Translations under genes and position numbers: made by a program
Notes under the pieces: generated by a model
Told to the model about the DNA's origin: nothing
Database searches by the model: none
Seen by the model: the letters and a program-made list of their open reading frames with translations, nothing else
Shown: one piece after another, positions 1-12,297 of the stretch
Numbering within the stretch: the first letter of the stretch is position 1
How the letters are laid out: each line of letters opens with the position of its first letter
NCBI GenBank assembly: GCA_003024785.1
Contig: PUQB01000625.1
Span: forward strand, 80,010 to 144,009
Length of the DNA stretch: 64,000 nucleotides
Direction of reading: 5' to 3'
From: Selaginella tamariscina
Taxonomy: Eukaryota > Streptophyta > Lycopodiopsida > Selaginellales > Selaginellaceae

Positions 1-1390
1 AATGCCCAAATGGACAAGAGACTTAGGGTTTAGCCTAAGTCTCCCTAGATGTCTGCCCCCAGAACCCTTGAGGGATAACCCTAGTTTGACTTAGGGTTTA
101 GCCTAAGTCTCCCTAGAATGTCTACCCCAAAACCCTTGAGGGATAACCCTAGTTGACTTAGGGTCTTGCCCTAGAAGACCTAGACAGGCTCATGCCCTAA
201 CCCCCATCAAGGAGATGTGTGTTCCACACATACCCCCATGACAGAGCTAAGGCATTGTCACTTACCCCTTGAGGAATCACCCTCATTCGGGAGTACAACC
301 CCTTTAGGGCGACAAGGTGTACCCTGAACCACGACTAACCCCTAAGGGTTTGAGTGGCCAAGTTACACCCTAGACCTAGGGCTAGTACTTAGTGAGAACA
401 CGAGTGTGCGCCGTAGGCGAACATGAGTGTTCTGCTAAGCAAACTCCCTAAGGCTAGGTTTGGGATAACCCTAAGCACATGACCTTGCGAGTACCTTACG
501 AAAGGGCTTTGCTAATGAGCTTAGGTTGTTCAACCCCTGGATTCCAAGGAGAACACTCCCCTAGCCAAGTGTGCCAAAGCACACCTAGTTACGAGACCTA
601 ACCTCCCTCGAGCGGATGCCCAAGGCTTAGCACCCTAGTGCAAGCACAAACATGCCTGTTTGCTAGAGTATCCAACCCTTGGCGACAAGCCGATAACATA
701 ACCCCAAAGGGCGTGCTCGGGCGTTGTACCATGTGACGTTTAGCCCAGTGTCACATCCCCATGTGACACTGCCTTCCAAGATGTGAGCTATCATGACATA
801 GCCCTTAGATTCAAGAGTTGCACCAAGTACCACAAACGTGGTTCCTAAATGCCAACTCTAGAACCCCTCAATGAACCCTCAGGAACTAGGTAACGTGAAC
901 TTGTCAAACAAGATCCCACGCCCACAGTTGGACAAGGACACGGATGTGCCTTGCTTGGTCGTGAGTGCTGCACCTAGCTTGACGTGGAGGAGGAGGCTAG
1001 AGACAAGCCTCAACCTCTGCCTCTTGGAACGTGCATCCCGACAAGACCTCCCAGGCATGGATTCGCCAACGTTAAGGGTAAGCTACCCCGAAGGTGGGAC
1101 GTACCCCTGGCATCTGGAAGTTAGGGCGGCACAACAGAGGGTTGTACCTTAACGACACAAGCTGAAGCTTGCACCGGCAGAAGAGCAACGAACTCATTCA
1201 TGAACCCAGGAGCTCTCCTACATATACTCTACCTTATTTATGTGACGGACCCCCCCCCCCCCCCCTCTTTTCCTGTTTGTATTAGTGGGCTGGCACCGAA
1301 TTCTAGCCCCTTAGATAAATTAGCAATATGAGCCTATAACTCACCCTTACTCCTACCCCTAAACCCTACCCAAGGGGTGGGGTTTTAGGG
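1..1390 (+). repeat. Left arm of long inverted repeat
   Basis: This arm is rich in CCCTAG/CCCTAA motifs. It begins with two near-identical copies of an about 80-bp unit (around 1-80 and 86-165). A 93-codon open frame at 871-1152 lies in it, but it resembles no known protein and the mirrored arm does not keep it open, so it is not called as a gene. A C17 homopolymer at about 1249-1265 lies near the inner part of the arm. Confidence 0.75.
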
Positions 1391-2311
1391 CGTGGGTTAG
1401 GGCAACCCTAGGGTTAGGTCAACCCTAGGGTGTTCCTAACCCTACTTAACACGCCGAACTCATATGCAAAGACCAATCAACCTATTCGAGACGTCAAATT
1501 TGGGGGTGGGTTTCTAGAAGGTAAGTTCTAGCTTCGCTTAGAGTTTCCTGCAAATACCTAATGACACCCGGCCGGACCATCACCAGATACCCAAGTGCAC
1601 TAAGCGGCCTGTTTCCTACTACATCTAGGGTCCATCAACATAGTACAGTAGGTAACAACAGTCAACGTCCAAAGTAAGGGTCGAGTCATAGTAAAAACTA
1701 TGACAAACCCGTATTAAAGGTCAACCAAAATAAGGAGATAAAGAAATAATGTATAGATCAGACTTTCTAAAGCAGGAAAAGGTAAGGATGGCAAGGTATG
1801 TAGCAAGTAATAGTACTGTGAATCCCATCATAGTGCTGAGCAATGAATAGTATACATCAAAACAAAGTGATAAGTAAGAAAAGACGTATTGAGAGTAAGA
1901 AAAAACTTATATTATGTCCGCACACGGCACATAGTACATCATATAGTATACTCGAGATCCTCTCATAATCCTAATATGATCTATTTATATCCTTACTCCT
2001 GTTCCCATACTAGTAGTTATCGTAACTTCCTCTTAGCCTTATCCTTTCAGTTATCATGACTTTTTTTTAATTCTTATTCTTTAGTGTCGTACTCTGTCTT
2101 AAACATTATATTATGATAGCAAGCCCGCCATATTGCGTTAGTGACCCGTAATTTTGTATTTTCATCTGACTCTCGTTTTTCCACAATATATACTTTTTTG
2201 GTATTTTTCCATTATATGCCTAAGAAATAAACATAACTAGGAATCTTCTACATGACTAACTACAATCTTAACATTCTTTGAATTAAACTGTTGCATCACC
2301 TCGATACAACC

Positions 2312-2620
2312 TTATGACAGCCCCATTGTTATCCCGCAAATAAAAGCCACCACGGTCTTGAGCTTGTGGTTCTCCTCGTGTAGTTTGTGAACTTCTTTTG
2401 TGTCATCTGTATCCGTGGTATTGGTTGGGTTGAAGTTGTCCATCTTAGTATTGATGTTGTGTATTTGCTTGCCATGTGTATGCATCATGTCCATGAGTAC
2501 CTTATGTTGTTCGTACATGTGGTGCGTGATGTTTGATTGTTTTTGAAGTTGCCTATCCATGGAATTATAGTGATCATGGAGCTGTTGTGTGAGTGTTTTC
2601 TCCCTGCAATAAACATTCAC
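2312..2620 (-). CDS. Small hypothetical protein in foldback spacer
   Basis: A 102-residue frame lies in the unique spacer between the two arms. It is rich in His, Gln, Met and Asn with heptad-like spacing (residues about 10-55 and 75-90), suggesting a coiled coil, and ends in a hydrophobic stretch. I recognise no family. It may be a remnant exon of a transposon protein or a chance frame. Confidence 0.25.
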   Translation of the reverse strand: MNVYCREKTLTQQLHDHYNSMDRQLQKQSNITHHMYEQHKVLMDMMHTHGKQIHNINTKMDNFNPTNTTDTDDTKEVHKLHEENHKLKTVVAFICGITMGLS

Positions 2621-2689
2621 TTGATGTATTAGGGAGTAGACTACACTCTGGAGATTTGAGAGCTGACTCTTGAGACTTGCGTCATTTGT

Positions 2690-3962
2690 TGCCTTACCCC
2701 CACTCCCTTGGGTAGGGTTTTAGGGTTAGGAGTTAGGCTAAGTTCATCTTGTTAACTAAATAAGGGGTAGCTAATTCCGTTCCATCCCACTTACACATTT
2801 AGGAAAGGAGGGGGGGCTTCGTCACATAAATAAGGTAGGCTATGAGTAGGAGAGCTTCTAGGTTCATGACTGAGTTTGTTGCTCTTTGCCGATGCAAGCT
2901 TTAACTTGTGTCGTTAAGGTACAACCCTCTGTTGTGCTGTCTTAACTTCCATATAACAAGGGTATGTCCCACCTTTAGTATAAATCACCCTTAACGTTGG
3001 CAAATCCATACCTGAAAATCTTGTCAGAATGTACATTCCAAGAGGCAGAGGTTGATGCTTGTCTTCAACCTCCTCCTTCACATTAAGCTAGGTGTAACAC
3101 TCATGACTAAGCAAGACACATCCGTGTCCTTGTCCAAATGTGGTGGGATCTTGTTTAATAGGTTTATGTTACCGAGAGTTCATTGAGAGGTTTTAGAGTT
3201 GGCATTTAGGAGCCACGTTTGTGGCACTTGGTGCAACTCTTAAATTTAAGGGCTATGACACATACCCCACATTGAAGGAGGTTGTGTCACATGAAGATGT
3301 GACACTAGGTTAGACGCCACGCGATACAATGCCTGAGGCATGCCCTTTGGGTTGTTTGTCGCTAAGGGGTTGAATACTTTAGCAAACATGCATGCTTATG
3401 TTTGCACTAGGGTACTAAGCCTTGGGCGTTTGTTCAAGGGAGGTTAGGTCTTGTAGTTAGGTGTGCTTTGGCACACTTGGCTAGGGGAGTGTTCTCCTTA
3501 GAATCCAGGGGTTGAATAACCTAAACTTATTAGCATGAGCCTTATTCGCAAGGTTATGTACTTAGGGTTATCCAAACCTAGCCTTAAGAAGTTTGCTTAG
3601 CAGAACACTCGTGTTTACATATGGCACACACTCGTGTCCTTAATAAGTACTAGCCTTAGGTTTAGGGTATGACTTGGCCACTCAAACCCTTAGGAGTTAG
3701 TCGTGGTTTAGACCCTAAAGGGGTTATACTCCCGGATGAGGGTGATTCCTCAAGGGGTAAGTGACGATGCCTTAGCTCTGTCACAGGGGTATGTGTGAAA
3801 CACATCTCCTTTGTGGGGTTAGGACATGAACCTGTCTAGGTCTACTGGGATAGTATCCTAAAGTCTACTTGGGATATCCTCTAGGGTTCGAGGGATGTCA
3901 TTCTAGGGGACTTAGGGTAGGACTAAGTCTTCAGGCATCTGAGCCAGACTCTTGGGTCATTT
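2690..3962 (-). repeat. Right arm of long inverted repeat
   Basis: Read on the minus strand this stretch tracks the left arm from end to end, with many substitutions and small indels. It ends near 3962, where similarity to the first bases of the window stops. The arm diverges by visible point changes rather than being identical, so the insertion is not recent. Confidence 0.75.
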
Positions 3963-6385
3963 TAGAAGACATAGTGTTGCTCACACAAGGTGATGACACC
4001 GAAGGCCACTAGGCAACCATGTGTTGCCATGTGTTGGTCATTCAGCTAAAAACTTTGACATTATGACTTCAGATGTTAGGGGGAAACAAATAGGGGTAGA
4101 AAAGGCTTAAGATGCCACTATGTTTGCACGTTTTTGAGATTTTTTTATAGCTTTCTTTGTTCAATTAAGAACTCAATTCACTTTTTTGGAAATGATTTTA
4201 TTTCCTCCCATATGTTGATGCATTATATAATTTTACTTTTAATAACTACTTAATATAATTGAGAAGGAATATAAGTGAAAGGTGAATTTAAAGTTTTTTC
4301 ACTCATTTTAGGAGCATAAAATATATAAATACAAAATATACAATATATCTTCATAAACATGTATGAAAGTATTATGCATATATATTATAAATATTTTAAA
4401 ATTTTGGTGCAAGGCACTTTAAGGTTTGCCCTTCATGAATAACTTATCAATTCTTAAGGTTGATTCTCACCAATAATTAAATTATTTTATTTATAATTGA
4501 CCTAATTATATATTTTAAAATAATTTAATAGAAACTCATTTTCATAAGTTTGAGATAATGACCAATTACCTTGTAGTAAAGAATTGTAAAAATTACATTC
4601 ACACTTAATTAAATTAAGTTTATGTAATAGTGATAATATTGACTTTGCATTTTCACTAACAATAATAATATTAATAGAATAGAAGAAAAAATTATTTATT
4701 TTTATTTTATATATATAAAAAAAACATCCAGATTATAATTTTGGCTAATTTATAATGAGCTTGAGGGCATAAATAAAAGTGAGTAATAGTTAAATTTGAA
4801 CATGTACGAGTTTGATTTCAAAGCAGTTCACTCCTATTCTCAAAAACCAGTTATACAAACCATTCACTTTTGTAAAGAAATTGTTAAATTAAAAAAGTAT
4901 TAAAAATTGTGACAATAGAAATTCCTTAACTTTTTCCATTAACATTAAGCCATTAACTTTTAATTTAATTAGTGGTGGTGGGAATATAATCTCATTAAAT
5001 TAAGCTATTTAACCTAATTTAACTGTTAGTGTAATTTTGAAGGTGAAGAATAATCTAACATTTCAAAATAGTACCCTTTTTTAATACATAGAGGGCATCG
5101 AATTTATGCACAAACATGGTTAATTTATTGTGTACCATTGGTATATATAGTACCCTTTATTATGTTATATTTATTTTCCATCCACATGTTCTTCACAAGA
5201 TTTGAGATTATTAATTTTGTTTGTTAACCCTTAATTCATATCAAAATGAATTTCATACGACCATATTATATTTTATTACAAAACAAAATTTCTTACATGA
5301 ATTTTACATTTTTATAAGATTTGAGATTATATTTATTTAATTTCTTTTTTTGTTTCAAGTTTGTTTTCAAAGAGGGATGATGTGTCTTATTGGATGGCTA
5401 ATCATAGTATAATCATTATATTATATATTATTATTTGTTATACATGCCCTGGGCTCAAGAGGAATATTCGTATTCCATAGCAAAACCAGGATGTCGATGC
5501 ATTTTCTTTCTAGAATCGTTTAGAATAACTTAATATACTTTACTTAAAGTCTAATATATATTATTAAACTCATATTAATACATAAAAAATAATTTATTTA
5601 TTAATAAAGAGACAAAATTATGAGAATATATTATATTCTATATCCCCGCAGGAAAATCAATTAGGATACATATCTTAAAAATAAATGTCTTTTAGCCGAA
5701 TTTCTTTTCAATATCTACATGTGTGTGTGTGTGTGTGTGTGCTTTTTAATATATATAACCTAACTTCTATATATCTTTTTTCTTTTCTTTTTGAATAAAT
5801 GTTATTTAGCTATGGGCACCTTAAAGACATTACTTGTCTGAGTGTTTCCATTTATACTCATTTAACTCATATCTATTAGTAACCAGTTGACAATGCAAAC
5901 TAGCAACTTTTAACGACATATCAAACCACCCATGGGTCGTCTTCTAGATAGGTACTCTCTAATAAAACTTTTTCATCATCCAACACTCTACTAGTAAGTG
6001 AAAGTGGCATACTTTCATCAACAAACTAAACTAAGTGCTCAATAAGGTCCTACTAATTTGCATTGAAAGTGTTGATGTCCATGTCTATATGTGTCCTATG
6101 TGTGTGTGTTAGAGAGATGTTTTATTTAGACGAAGCTGCACCAAGTAAACTTAGAAACTTAATCTTAGACTGGGCTACCCATGACCACATACACACAGAG
6201 GCCGAATAAAAGCCCTCCCAGGCAACTCTCACATGAGATACTTGTTCTCTTAACAAGTACACAATCATTAACCATAATAGTGACTCCTCTTGAAACAGTA
6301 TTAGTAGTGTTGAGATTCTTAGAGAAACAGTCATGGAAACATCGGTGATCGTGCACCACAATTATGAACGAGTTACAACAAAATC
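3963..6385. other. AT-rich intergenic region
   Basis: About 2.4 kb without a supportable gene. The sequence is strongly AT-rich with no long conserved frame. A (TG)n microsatellite sits at about 5721-5741. The short minus-strand frames at 6122-6389 overlap the 3' side of the next gene and are probably its untranslated region. Confidence 0.6.
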
Positions 6386-7164
6386 TCATGTCTTTAGCTT
6401 CTTCCTGCTCACGGGCTTGGCAACAAAATCGTCATCGTCATCGGACTCTGACTCGTCGCGGTCTCGCTTCGATTTGGACTTGGCCACTGGCTTCGAAGAA
6501 GAACCATTGGCTTTAGATTTAGTCGATTCAGTAGCCTTGGACGAGGAAGGCTTGACAGGAGTCCCACTCTTGCCCTTTTGCTTCTGCTTCTTCTCGAACG
6601 CAGCTCTTGCTTCATCCTCGGGCAGCAATCCATGCTCCATTAACCAAGTCTCTGCCATCTCGCTCGTTGGTATCTGCTCTCGGAGAGTTTCATAGAAAAT
6701 CCTCAACGGGTCTCTCTGCACAAAACCAACAAGAATTTTGAGGTGCAAAGCAGCTACCATGTATTGCATATCCTACCTCTTCCGGAACATCGTGCTTCTG
6801 ACCAGGCAAATCATACGTTTTTTCTCCTTCTCCTTGACTACTCTCGTCCGCTTCACTGTCTTCTCGGTTTTTGTTTTCACCTTGTCATCCTTAGCCTCCA
6901 CCTTCGGAGCAAAGCAAGAACAAATGAGAAAGACAGAGCGACTGAATCAACCGCAATTGCCTTACCTCCACCTCCTCTTTGGTCTCAATCTTCTCTTCCA
7001 CTACCACTGTACCATTCTCCTGTTTTTTGGGCTTCGGGCTTGCTTGGGAGACGATTCTCCCTTCTTCACCTTCGACGCCGCAGCCGTCTTCTTCACGGCA
7101 GCATCTGATTTGGGCCCGTCCTTCGCAACGGAGAAGCATCCTTCTCCTTCTTCGCACGGGCCAT
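6386..7164 (-). CDS. Lysine-rich nuclear protein of a conserved plant family
   Basis: Three exons read on the minus strand: about 7164-6966, 6901-6777 and 6715-6386, with GTAAGG and GTAGGA donors and CAG/AAG acceptors. The product starts MARAKKEKDASP, has a Lys/Glu/Ala-rich first half, then a conserved block whose splice reads PEE-RDPLRIFYETL followed by PTSEMAETWLMEHGLLP, and ends in a Ser/Lys/Asp-rich tail with basic clusters. I recall this block from uncharacterised plant proteins but cannot name a function. The basic and acidic tracts suggest nuclear localisation. Exon 1 needs two one-base corrections to stay open (around 7128 and 7025). It is divergently paired with the DENND6-like gene, 29 bp away. 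Confidence 0.6.
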
Positions 7165-7193
7165 AATTCAAAACCCTAACCCTAAACAACCTA
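7165..7193. promoter_or_regulatory. Very short bidirectional promoter with telo-box-like motif
   Basis: Only 29 bp separate the two divergent start codons. The gap contains AACCCTAACCCTAAAC, a telo-box-like element common near transcription starts of plant housekeeping genes. Transcription must begin inside the neighbouring gene or in this gap, so one start codon may be misplaced. Confidence 0.5.
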
Positions 7194-9139
7194 ATGCAGC
7201 AGTGGCTGGTAGTGTGTGCGTTCCGCTTCGATGTGGAGCAGGGACAGGTGCTTGAGGATTGCTACCCCTGGATTCAACCCTTACAACAGAGGAGCAGTCG
7301 CACGTTGCATTCTCCGCCTTCCCTGACTCCTCCCCTCTGCACAACCATCACATATCGCAGCGGATCCGCGACTCCGTCTTCTTCTTCCGCATTCCTCGTC
7401 AGCAGGAGGCTACCAGCTCCAAGAGGTCCTATCTCTATGGGTACGTCTTCAATCGAGAGCGACAGGACGAGAGATTGAAACGGGGCGGGGAACAGAAGTC
7501 CGTGGTTGTCCTCTCCGAATTGCCTTACTGGTGCATTTTCAAGCCTCTGGTGCAGATCGCCGGCCCACTCTTCTTCGATCTGGGAGCTCCAGCACTGGAG
7601 AGCATAGCCACTTGTGTCTCTCAATGGCCTCCTCCAAAGCCCGGTTGTCTCGTGGAGTTACCTGTTTCCAACAACATGGTCATCCGATCCGATCTCTATT
7701 CGCTACAGGCGCTTCCTCCAGCTGAATTGGATTTGCAAGAGCGTGAGGACGAGCAAATGGCTTTCTCGAGGACAATGCCGCCTCAAGGTATCTTCCATGA
7801 CATAGATCTCTTCGGGCTGCTCAAGGGTGTTTTGATGCAGCTGTGGCTTCTGTGGGAGCTCATCCTCATTGGCCAACCCGTTCTAGTTCTTGGCCCGACC
7901 CCCTCAATCTCCAGCACTGCGGTGGCTGCCATTATTGGTCTCATTGCGCCGCTTCCATGCAGCTCCGACTTCCGTCCTTACTTCACCATCCACGACCCCG
8001 ACTTACAAATGCTACTTAAGACGAGGTTGTCCTACCCCTCGCTCGTTTTAGGCGTCACCAACCATTTCTTTCTCAAGTCGCTGCCCAACTTTCCCAATGT
8101 CCTCTCCCTCGTTGGATCGGCCAACAAGCAGCCGCAGTTCCTCAACTTTCTCAAGAACAGGACGAAGAATAATGCTCATCGCCAACCACAGCAAACGCTG
8201 TGGAGCAATCATGTTGCCATCACCAAGCCAGACACCGCAGTTCTCAACCGTCTGGTGCTAGATGCACCACCCTCACCGCGCTCTGACGAGTCCGTTGCAA
8301 TTGTCAACAGCGACATACTGCGTCACCATTTCTCGGAGCTCACCACCAACTTCCTTGCTCCACTGGCACCTTATTTACGTCCGGCTGTTCCTACTCTATC
8401 TCTCTTTGCAGATCCGCCTGCATTGCCTGCATTTGAGCCCTCCAGCTTCCTATCTTATTTGGCAGACAGAGGACCCGGTAAATTCCTCTCTAAACGACTT
8501 CGGGTAACTGGATCGATCTCTATCGGTGAGTACCCATCTCTGTCTTTTAACTCAACTCATGTATATACTTATGCATGCACAGCCAGTTCTCAACGGACCC
8601 AACTTCATGCCGTGGTTTCAATCCAGGCGTGCTGCTGCGTATAAGGAGCAGGAACGGATCTGGAAAACCGCCCGTGCCAAAGCCGATGTGAGATCCATCG
8701 TCGGCAGCATGTCTGAGGTTGAGCTTGTGGACACGTTCCATGCCATTGCCCGCCATCTTTTATCAGAAATACAGGTAGGTGACAATACAATACAATACAA
8801 TGGATACATGATTTGAAAGACACGTTCATCCAGATGAGCTCGAACCTGGCAGCAGCCCATGCCATTTGTGACAAACTTCGGACGGACATGCGCCTCGTGT
8901 TCAGTTTGCTACCTAGAGACACGCAACAACTGTTGCTCTCAAACCCCCGACATGCGGCACTGCTCCAGACCCAGAGCACCTCCACTGGTTCCACTACCAA
9001 GCTACCCGGCAAGCCATCCATTCAGTTGTCGTGGAGTTCCGAGCCATCTACACTGACAAGGCTGAACAGCCCCTTTGGATTATCAAGAAGACTAGCTCAA
9101 GAACTAGCCAGCGACCCGTTGGACCTAGACAAAGTTTGA
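7194..9139 (+). CDS. DENND6-like protein (DENN domain, AFI1/FAM116 family)
   Basis: Exons are about 7194-8503, 8583-8774 and 8834-9139. The product opens with QQWLVVCAFRFDVEQGQVLE, matching the uDENN start of DENND6/AFI1 proteins. It continues through SELPYWCIFKPLVQ-type and LWELILIGQPVLVLGPTP-type DENN motifs, then a helical C-terminal part including LNGPNFMPWF. Family members are guanine-nucleotide exchange factors for Rab GTPases in endosomal traffic. Length, about 630 residues, fits the family. A one-base deletion in a C run near 7265 breaks exon 1: the protein runs in one frame to DCYP and in the next frame from LDSTLTTEE onward. It faces the GOS1 gene tail to tail. Confidence 0.85.
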
Positions 9140-9264
9140 CATACATTTCATTTGGCCATCCAGTAAAGAATGCAGAGGCTAATTACACTCGAGAGACATA
9201 CATTTCATTTGGCCATCCAGTAAATCAGCAAGAATAGAATGCAGAGGCTAATTACACTCGAGAG
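9139..9264. repeat. Tandem microduplication across the 3' end of the SNARE gene
   Basis: Two copies lie head to tail: 9139-9195 and 9196-9264. Both contain the sequence that encodes the last residues (YWMAK) and stop of the minus-strand SNARE gene. The second copy carries about 12 extra bases. The first copy starts at the last base of the DENND6 stop codon, so the duplication fills the whole gap between the two convergent genes. Confidence 0.85.
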
Positions 9265-10195
9265 TATCAACGTATCTCTAGATCGCTTTCTTTTGATCGC
9301 TCCTGAAAGATGCAACAAAAACAAACAAACGCGTAAGCAGCAAGGAGGATCGGGAAACAAAGAAAGCCCACCTAACAGTCCTCGAACAACTGGAAACCGA
9401 TCGCTGAGCTGCTTGACCTTGCCTTGGATTTCTAAGAACGTCGACCTCTGAGCAGACAATGTGGCCTTGGTTGCTTGAGCTTGACCGATTACCTCGTCAA
9501 TCTACAAAGACCAAGTTACACAGAAAATCGCAAGAATTATTAATATCAGCACCTGCGAGACACTTCCGTGGATTGCAGCACGTTCTCGAAGTAGACTTGG
9601 CCCAGGTGAAGCACTTCCAGAAGCCTGTGAATAAACCATTGCTGTAGTGCTCACACGTTCGAACAAGTGGGTTGCTTACCTTGAATTCACTTATCTCATT
9701 GCGGACCGAAGTCAAGAGATCTGCGTGCTCCCGCATGGAGTTGATATTGCCCCTGGTTCGTCTAAACTCCTGTGAGAAGCCAAGTCGAATAAACTCAGAG
9801 AAAAACAGCAACCGACCTGTGTAAGCTCGTGGAGGATGTCCCGGTGCCTTGCAAGCTTCTGGCTAATGGATGGAGTGGATGTAGCCGAGGCTACGCAGCG
9901 GCTCATCGAATCGTTGAGGTCAAGCAGCTTCTCCAGAAGCGATTCAATTTCCATCTCCATGGAATTAAAGGTGACATCTCCGCCATGAGCATCGGCCGAG
10001 GAAGGATCCACATACCCTGGAAATGCGACGATCTATTCTACTGGACAATAAAAAAAGGAACACATCCGCGTTCCTACCTCCGTGTGCTAGCATTCCGCCA
10101 AGCTTGGCGTAGGAGGAGAGCTTGACATCGAGATCGCCTTCCACCTTGCGAGCTTCTCGCCTCAGCTCCTCCCATCTCCCATCTCCTTCCTCCAT
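9205..10195 (-). CDS. GOS1/GOS12-type Golgi Qb-SNARE
   Basis: Six small exons: about 10195-10078, 10016-9817, 9769-9680, 9624-9553, 9501-9372 and 9302-9205. The product begins EEGDGRWEELRREARKVEGD, includes the family signature HRDILHELTQEFRRT, LLRERAAIHGS and IDEVIGQAQATK, and ends FPVVRGLLGAIKRKRSRD plus a C-terminal membrane anchor (LILSSVISLCILFLLIYWMAK-type). GOS1 proteins are Qb-SNAREs for ER-Golgi and intra-Golgi fusion. The exon phases all join cleanly without frame correction. Start choice follows the conserved N-terminus. It is divergent from the RRP9 gene. Confidence 0.92.
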
Positions 10196-10268
10196 AATGC
10201 GAGGACCTGACCTAGAGGAATCGAGCCCGGAACCTGAACAACGTTGGGGTTTAGGGTTTAGGGCTGCG
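10196..10268. promoter_or_regulatory. Compact bidirectional promoter/5' region with telo-box
   Basis: The interval between the SNARE start and the preferred RRP9 start holds GGGTTTAGGGTTTAGGG at about 10247-10263. Telo-boxes are typical of plant ribosome-biogenesis promoters, which fits RRP9. The upstream in-frame ATG at 10197 would place this motif inside the coding region, which supports the start at 10269. Confidence 0.6.
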
Positions 10269-12013
10269 ATGAAGCGGCGTAGGACCGCCAAGGGCACCGC
10301 CACGAAGAAGCAGAAATCAGCCCTTCGCGACGATTTCTTCGAAGCCGACGACGACGACGATCTGCTCGTTGCCACCAGTGATGAAGAGAAGAGTGAAGGA
10401 GAAGCTGATACTGCGGCAGAGGAAGAGACAGCCCATGAGAAGAGAGTCCGTCTGGCCAAGGCCTATCTGGAGAAGCTTAAGGCAAGAGCAGCTGAGGAGG
10501 ACGAGGAGGGAGGTCAAGATGTGCGTGAAGATGAAAAACAAGGTAGAAGGGACACGATTGTTGCGGATCTGCTTCGGCAGGAGCAGCTCGAAGAAAGTGG
10601 GAGAGTCCAGAGGAAGCTGGCATCCAGGTACTATTGGTATTTCCTACGATTCACAGACAGAATTTAAGGAAATGGTTTTAGGTTGGTTCAGCCAGCAGAA
10701 GGAACGTATCTTATTCGGAAGCATCGATTGTCGGTCACAGCGTTGGCTCTTACAGAGGATGACAAATGTGGCTTCTCCGGTTCCAAGGAAGGGCTCATCT
10801 TGCAATGGGACGTGGAGACGGGGAAGTCGCACAAGTACGAGTGGCCAAGCCCAAAAGATTCCGGAAAGAAGCATAGCAGTAGGCGAATTCTCACGCTAGC
10901 AGTTGATTCGACTGGGCGCTATCTTGCAAGCGGAGGGCCGGATAGAGCTGTTCATTTGTGGGATGTTAGGACTCAGAAGCATATTCAAGTAAGGGCCCGA
11001 GTGCATTTGCTTCTTTCACTAATCTTTTCTTCTTCACAGTCGTTTCCGGGACATAGAGGACCTGTTTCTTCACTCGCATTCAGACAGGGTACGACACAGC
11101 TTTTTTCTGGCTCCTTTGACCGCACAATAAAATTGTGGAGTGCTGATGATAGATCGTACATGGACACACTTTTTGGTCATCAGAATGAGATCCTCACAGT
11201 AGACTGCTTGCGGCAGGAGCGCGTTCTTTCAGCAGGGCGTGACCGCAGTCTAAGGCTTTGGAAGGTATGCAACTAGTTCCTTCTTAATTGTTATATAAAT
11301 TCAAAGAGAATAGGTGCCGGAAGAGTCCCAACTTGTGTTTAGGGGCTATGCAGCGTCTCTAGAGTCGTGCTGCTTCGTAACAAATGGAGAATTCCTGTCT
11401 GGTGCTGATGATGGATCCGTTGCATTGTGGAGTGCACTAAAAAAGAAGCCCGTATATGTAGCAAGGAATGCGCACGGCCCTAGGAAGGCTGATGGAGATA
11501 CGGATGGTAAATATAGTAATGAATGCAAAGCTGGTTTAGCCGTCATATTTACATGTTACTACAGGACAGGCAAGCTCGGCTTCCCTTTGTGGTGCTGTTG
11601 AAGCCTGGGTTGGAGCAGTTGCTGTATGCCGAAGCAGTGACTTAGGAGCAAGTGGAGCTGGCGACGGCAAAATTCAGCTCTGGTCAGTTGAAGATGGAAA
11701 CAGGAGCATAAGAGCTTTGCACGTCCTGCATGTGGTACGTCTGGTTTCGTTTTTTTTTTTTTTTTTCCTTTTTGCATTGCTAAGCTATTGGACGATACGC
11801 AGAAAGGATTTGTGAATGCGCTGGCATTTGCACGAACTGGCCGCTTCCTGCTGGCTGGTGTTGGTCAGGTAAGTGTGTTTTTGACATTTATTCTCTTATG
11901 CAGCAATAGTTCAGTGATTCATATGTATACAGGAACCTCGGATGGGCAGGTGGGCACGGAATAGCGAAGCTAAGAACGGCGTGGTAATGCACAAGCTTGA
12001 GTTATCATCTTAA
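10269..12013 (+). CDS. RRP9: RRP9/U3-55K-like WD40 protein
   Basis: Seven exons: about 10269-10627, 10682-10988, 11040-11264, 11314-11506, 11565-11734, 11803-11868 and 11933-12013. The N-terminus (MKRRRTAKGTATKKQK) is basic, followed by an acidic Asp/Glu stretch and then RVRLAKAYLEKLK, a hallmark of RRP9. WD repeats include HLWDVRTQKHIQ, GHRGPVSSLAF, TIKLWSADDRS and SLRLWK. RRP9 is a core protein of the U3 snoRNP that processes 18S pre-rRNA in the nucleolus. All introns have GT-AG borders. The exon 1/2 junction splits an Arg codon. An in-frame ATG at 10197 would add 24 residues but includes the telo-box. Confidence 0.9.
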
Positions 12014-12154
12014 GGAATTTTTGCTAATGTAAGTGACTTAAAAAGAAAAGCACAACCTTTTGACATAGACTGACCCTCTCTCTCCCTCCCTTCCAAATAT
12101 CCAAAACATTAGTACTTACATTTGATGGGGCATGGCCAACATTCTTGACCAAGA

Positions 12155-12297
12155 TTCATGAATATTCTTGAATATTCTGTTGTTCTGCACGATTTCCGTC
12201 TAGATATTCTTGAATGTTCTGTACGGAAATTGTTCGTACTGCAAGTGTACACACAATTGGACCTTCCAAAATTTTCAAGAATATTTTAGAATATTTT
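12155..12297. promoter_or_regulatory. Cluster of heat-shock-element-like sites
   Basis: At 12155-12177 there is an uninterrupted series TTC-2-GAA-2-TTC-2-GAA-2-TTC, a perfect five-unit heat-shock element by pattern. A three-unit version follows at 12207-12219, and a degenerate run of alternating TTC/TTT and GAA units lies at about 12272-12297. The cluster sits beyond the 3' end of the MULE-like coding region, where the element's terminal sequence would be expected. Confidence 0.5.

Larger units (their letters stand above)
1..3962. mobile_element. Foldback (long inverted repeat) element, left end at or before window edge
   Basis: The first about 1.39 kb and the stretch about 2690-3962 are diverged inverted copies of each other, with a central spacer of about 1.3 kb. 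Matching landmarks include the segment at 1129-1250 against the reverse complement of 2813-2950, and the start of the window against the reverse complement of 3900-3962. Such architecture is typical of non-autonomous DNA transposons with very long terminal inverted repeats (MULE or foldback type). No transposase is visible inside. The left terminus is close to base 1 and may lie outside the window, so no target-site duplication can be read. Confidence 0.75.

Noticed and set aside
871..1152. 93-codon frame in the left foldback arm
   Set aside because: No family resemblance, and the mirrored arm does not keep an equivalent frame.
10197..10268. Upstream in-frame ATG for RRP9
   Set aside because: It would put a telo-box into the coding sequence, and the basic MKRRR start fits the family better.
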